A stretch of 64,000 nt of DNA, taken from assembly GCA_027488985.1 (NCBI GenBank), contig JAIYAR010000009.1, forward strand, positions 372,001 to 436,000, given 5' to 3'. The DNA comes from Comamonadaceae bacterium. Its GTDB lineage: Bacteria > Pseudomonadota > Gammaproteobacteria > Burkholderiales > Burkholderiaceae_C. Below the pieces are notes generated by a model, which was not told where the DNA came from, ran no database searches, and worked only from the letters and a program-made list of their open reading frames with translations. A program made the position numbers and the translations under genes. This document shows, piece after piece, positions 62,385 through 64,000 of this stretch; position 1 is the stretch's first letter, and every line of letters begins with the position of its first letter.

Positions 62385-63470
62385 TCAGTCCCCCGCGCGG
62401 GGCATGCCGCACACCAAAGCCCCGCTATCGTTGTGGGCCAGTGCCAGCCCGTCTTTGGCGACCGAGACCTCCATGTCGCGGGGAAGTTTGACGCCATTTT
62501 TGACCGCCAGAATCTCCGCCATCACGCTCACAGCAATCTCGGGAGGAGTTTTGCTGCCGATGTAAATGCCAATCGGGCCGCGCAGCCGAGCCAGGGTTTC
62601 CGGCGTCTGGTCCAAGTGCTCGACCATACGCTGATGGCGGGACAGATTGTTTCGCCGGGATCCGATGGCACCGATATAAAAAGCTTCTGACTTCAGGGCT
62701 TCCAAGAGCGCCAGGTCATCCAGCTTGGGGTCGTGGGTCAGTGCAATCACGCAGCTGCGGCGGTCTGGCTGGAAGGCAATAACCACATCGTCGGGCATGT
62801 CGCTCACTACCGTCACCCCGGGCACCGCCCAAGCGCCGCGGTACTCCTCCCGGGGGTCACATACCGTCACGGCAAAGCCGCTGAACAAGGCCATGGTGGC
62901 CACGTATTCGCTCAGCTGGCCAGCGCCAATCATCAGCATGCGGTACTCGGGGCCGAAGGTATTGACCAGCTCAGTCACGTTGACGCTCAAATCCGCCGGC
63001 TCGGTACTGGCCTGCAAGCTCGCCGCCCCATCGGCCAAGCGCACACTGCGACGCACCAGTTGACCCCGTGACAACTGCTCCACCAATGCCTGCAAAGAGG
63101 CTGCATCGGGGTCGAACTCCAGCAGTAGCTCAAGCGTACCGCCACATGGCAGGCCGAAGCGGTGGGCCTCGTCCGCCGTGATGCCGTACTTGACGAACTG
63201 CGGCGGACCACTCGGGATCTGCTGCGCATGCGGCGCCTCGCTGGAAACAGGAGCGGTATAGGCGCGGGTGAAGCGATAAATCAGGTCGTCTTCAATACAG
63301 CCGCCCGACACCGAGCCCACCACCGCGCCGTCTTCGCACAAAGCCATGATGGAGCCCACCGGTCTGGGCGATGAGCCCCAGGTGCGCACCACCGTGGCCA
63401 GCAGCGCATGGCGCCCGGCACGGCGCCAGTCCAACAGGGTGCGCAGCACTACGACATCGAGGTTTTCCAT
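62385..63470 (-). CDS. XdhC/CoxI family molybdenum hydroxylase maturation protein
   Basis: A 361-residue protein with an N-terminal XdhC_CoxI domain (LLATVVRTWGSSPRPVGSIMALCEDGAVVGSVSGGCIEDDL) and a C-terminal Rossmann domain (YRMLMIGAGQLSEYVATMALFSGFAVTVCDPREEY, then DPKLDDLALLEALKSEAFYIGAIGSRRN). XdhC binds molybdenum cofactor and aids its sulfuration and insertion into xanthine dehydrogenase-type enzymes. It follows coxG by 14 bases on the same strand, so the catalytic subunits probably lie past the right edge. It converges with the Smr gene. Confidence 0.9.
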   Translation of the reverse strand: MENLDVVVLRTLLDWRRAGRHALLATVVRTWGSSPRPVGSIMALCEDGAVVGSVSGGCIEDDLIYRFTRAYTAPVSSEAPHAQQIPSGPPQFVKYGITADEAHRFGLPCGGTLELLLEFDPDAASLQALVEQLSRGQLVRRSVRLADGAASLQASTEPADLSVNVTELVNTFGPEYRMLMIGAGQLSEYVATMALFSGFAVTVCDPREEYRGAWAVPGVTVVSDMPDDVVIAFQPDRRSCVIALTHDPKLDDLALLEALKSEAFYIGAIGSRRNNLSRHQRMVEHLDQTPETLARLRGPIGIYIGSKTPPEIAVSVMAEILAVKNGVKLPRDMEVSVAKDGLALAHNDSGALVCGMPRAGD

Positions 63471-63484
63471 GCCAAGCTACCCGT

Positions 63485-64000
63485 TCAGCGTGACAAGGCG
63501 ATAGCAGCGATCACCACGACAGCGGCGCCCAGTACCCACACCCAGGTAGGCATGCCACCGGAGGCCTCAGCGCCGGCAACCTCGGTGGGCCCACCACCGG
63601 CCAGGGAATCGGCCACCGCCTGCGCGGCGTAAGCACCGGGATGTTGCTTTTGCATCTCGTCGTCAAATCGCTTAAAGAAATCTTCGGCCATGGATTTGGC
63701 CACTCCGTCGATCAAGCGCTGCCCCATCTGGGCGATCTTGCCGCCCACCGAGGCCTGCACGCTATAGCTGAGCTCGCAGCCACGGTCGTTGGGCGTGAGC
63801 TGCACTTTGGCATTGCCCTTGCCGAAGCCGGCCGGGCCACCCTGCCCCTCAAAGCTGATGGTGTAACTGTGCGGAGGCGCGATGTCTGACAGAGTGATCT
63901 TGCCGGTGAACTTGGCTGCGACCGGCCCGATCTTGAGCGCCATGCCGATGCTGAACTGGTTCTCACCGCTGGCCTCAACCTTGTCGCAGCCGGGGATGCA
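63485..64000 (-). CDS. CoxG family protein, partial (N-terminus outside the window)
   Basis: The last 171 residues of a CoxG (CO dehydrogenase subunit G) protein. The coding frame runs to the right edge as IPGCDKVEASGENQFSIGMALKIGPVAAKF. Domain features are FEGQGGPAGFGKGNAKVQLTP and VGGKIAQMGQRLIDGVAKSMAEDFFKRFDDE, then a C-terminal membrane anchor (WVWVLGAAVVVIAAIALSR). CoxG is thought to hold the oxidoreductase at the membrane. About 25-30 N-terminal residues lie beyond the edge. It is 14 bases upstream of xdhC on the same strand. Confidence 0.9.
   Translation of the reverse strand, partial: CIPGCDKVEASGENQFSIGMALKIGPVAAKFTGKITLSDIAPPHSYTISFEGQGGPAGFGKGNAKVQLTPNDRGCELSYSVQASVGGKIAQMGQRLIDGVAKSMAEDFFKRFDDEMQKQHPGAYAAQAVADSLAGGGPTEVAGAEASGGMPTWVWVLGAAVVVIAAIALSR

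Overview
The window looks like chromosomal DNA of a betaproteobacterium in Burkholderiales, family Comamonadaceae, most like Rhodoferax, Curvibacter or Polaromonas. This is an inference from high GC, the style of the protein families (Bug-type solute receptor, XdhC/CoxG, moaC next to small conserved genes, serS-ispH-fkpB-radC order), and a short dispersed repeat that I associate with this family. I see no prophage, insertion sequence, integron, CRISPR array or rRNA. Gene density is high: no stretch above 300 bases lacks a gene, and the longest gap is about 297 bases (31826-32122).

Layout. 1-3.5 kb: start of yaaA (cut by the left edge), an exported phytase-like esterase, a MaoC-type protein, moaC and a DUF1330 protein. 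3.6-8.6 kb: valS, a TusA-type sulfurtransferase, a zinc-ribbon Nudix hydrolase, cysM and tRNA-Leu(CAA). 8.7-17.5 kb: PAP2 phosphatase, an epimerase-like protein, a ferredoxin reductase, a quinone oxidoreductase, two carriers, a GH13 alpha-glucosidase and an AraC regulator. 17.5-25.5 kb: an unusual soluble Cache/CheW protein, a short-chain dehydrogenase with an altered active site, a permease, DUF808, a DEDDh exonuclease-like protein, an SRPBCC protein and a CNNM/CorC protein. 25.5-36 kb is more accessory: an unknown lipoprotein and membrane protein, an exported amine oxidase divergent from a formylglycine-generating-enzyme-like protein, acetyltransferases, a Gre-like factor, a hybrid histidine kinase, an SBF-like carrier, an alcohol dehydrogenase and a FabH-like enzyme. 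36-45 kb: ferredoxin, acyl-CoA synthetase, then a tight run of two cytochromes c, a 5'-nucleotidase, a hybrid kinase and a pseudouridine synthase. 44.8-52.3 kb: PHP phosphatase, YciO/Sua5-like protein, M50 protease, extended trpS, nitrobindin-like protein, exported and SRPBCC proteins, and an EAL protein. 52.4-57.9 kb: a GMC oxidoreductase overlapping an alpha/beta hydrolase whose nucleophile is cysteine, a Bug receptor and an orphan membrane protein. 57.9-64 kb: tRNA-Ser(CGA), serS, ispH, fkpB, radC, an Smr protein, xdhC and coxG (cut by the right edge).

The most striking non-genic signal is a dispersed element found ten times. Its conserved blocks (GCTAT, an AGCT-type block, GCGC, then GCGCYR) always fall in the same 43-base register. 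Copies lie in either orientation, mostly between genes. Four of the ten contribute codons: inside radC, the yciO-like gene and a short-chain dehydrogenase gene, and upstream of or at the start of a permease gene. One copy is also a near-ideal intrinsic terminator. Other points of interest are the Cache/CheW protein without a methyl-accepting domain, the split oxidoreductase/hydrolase pair, and several enzymes that lack canonical catalytic residues.
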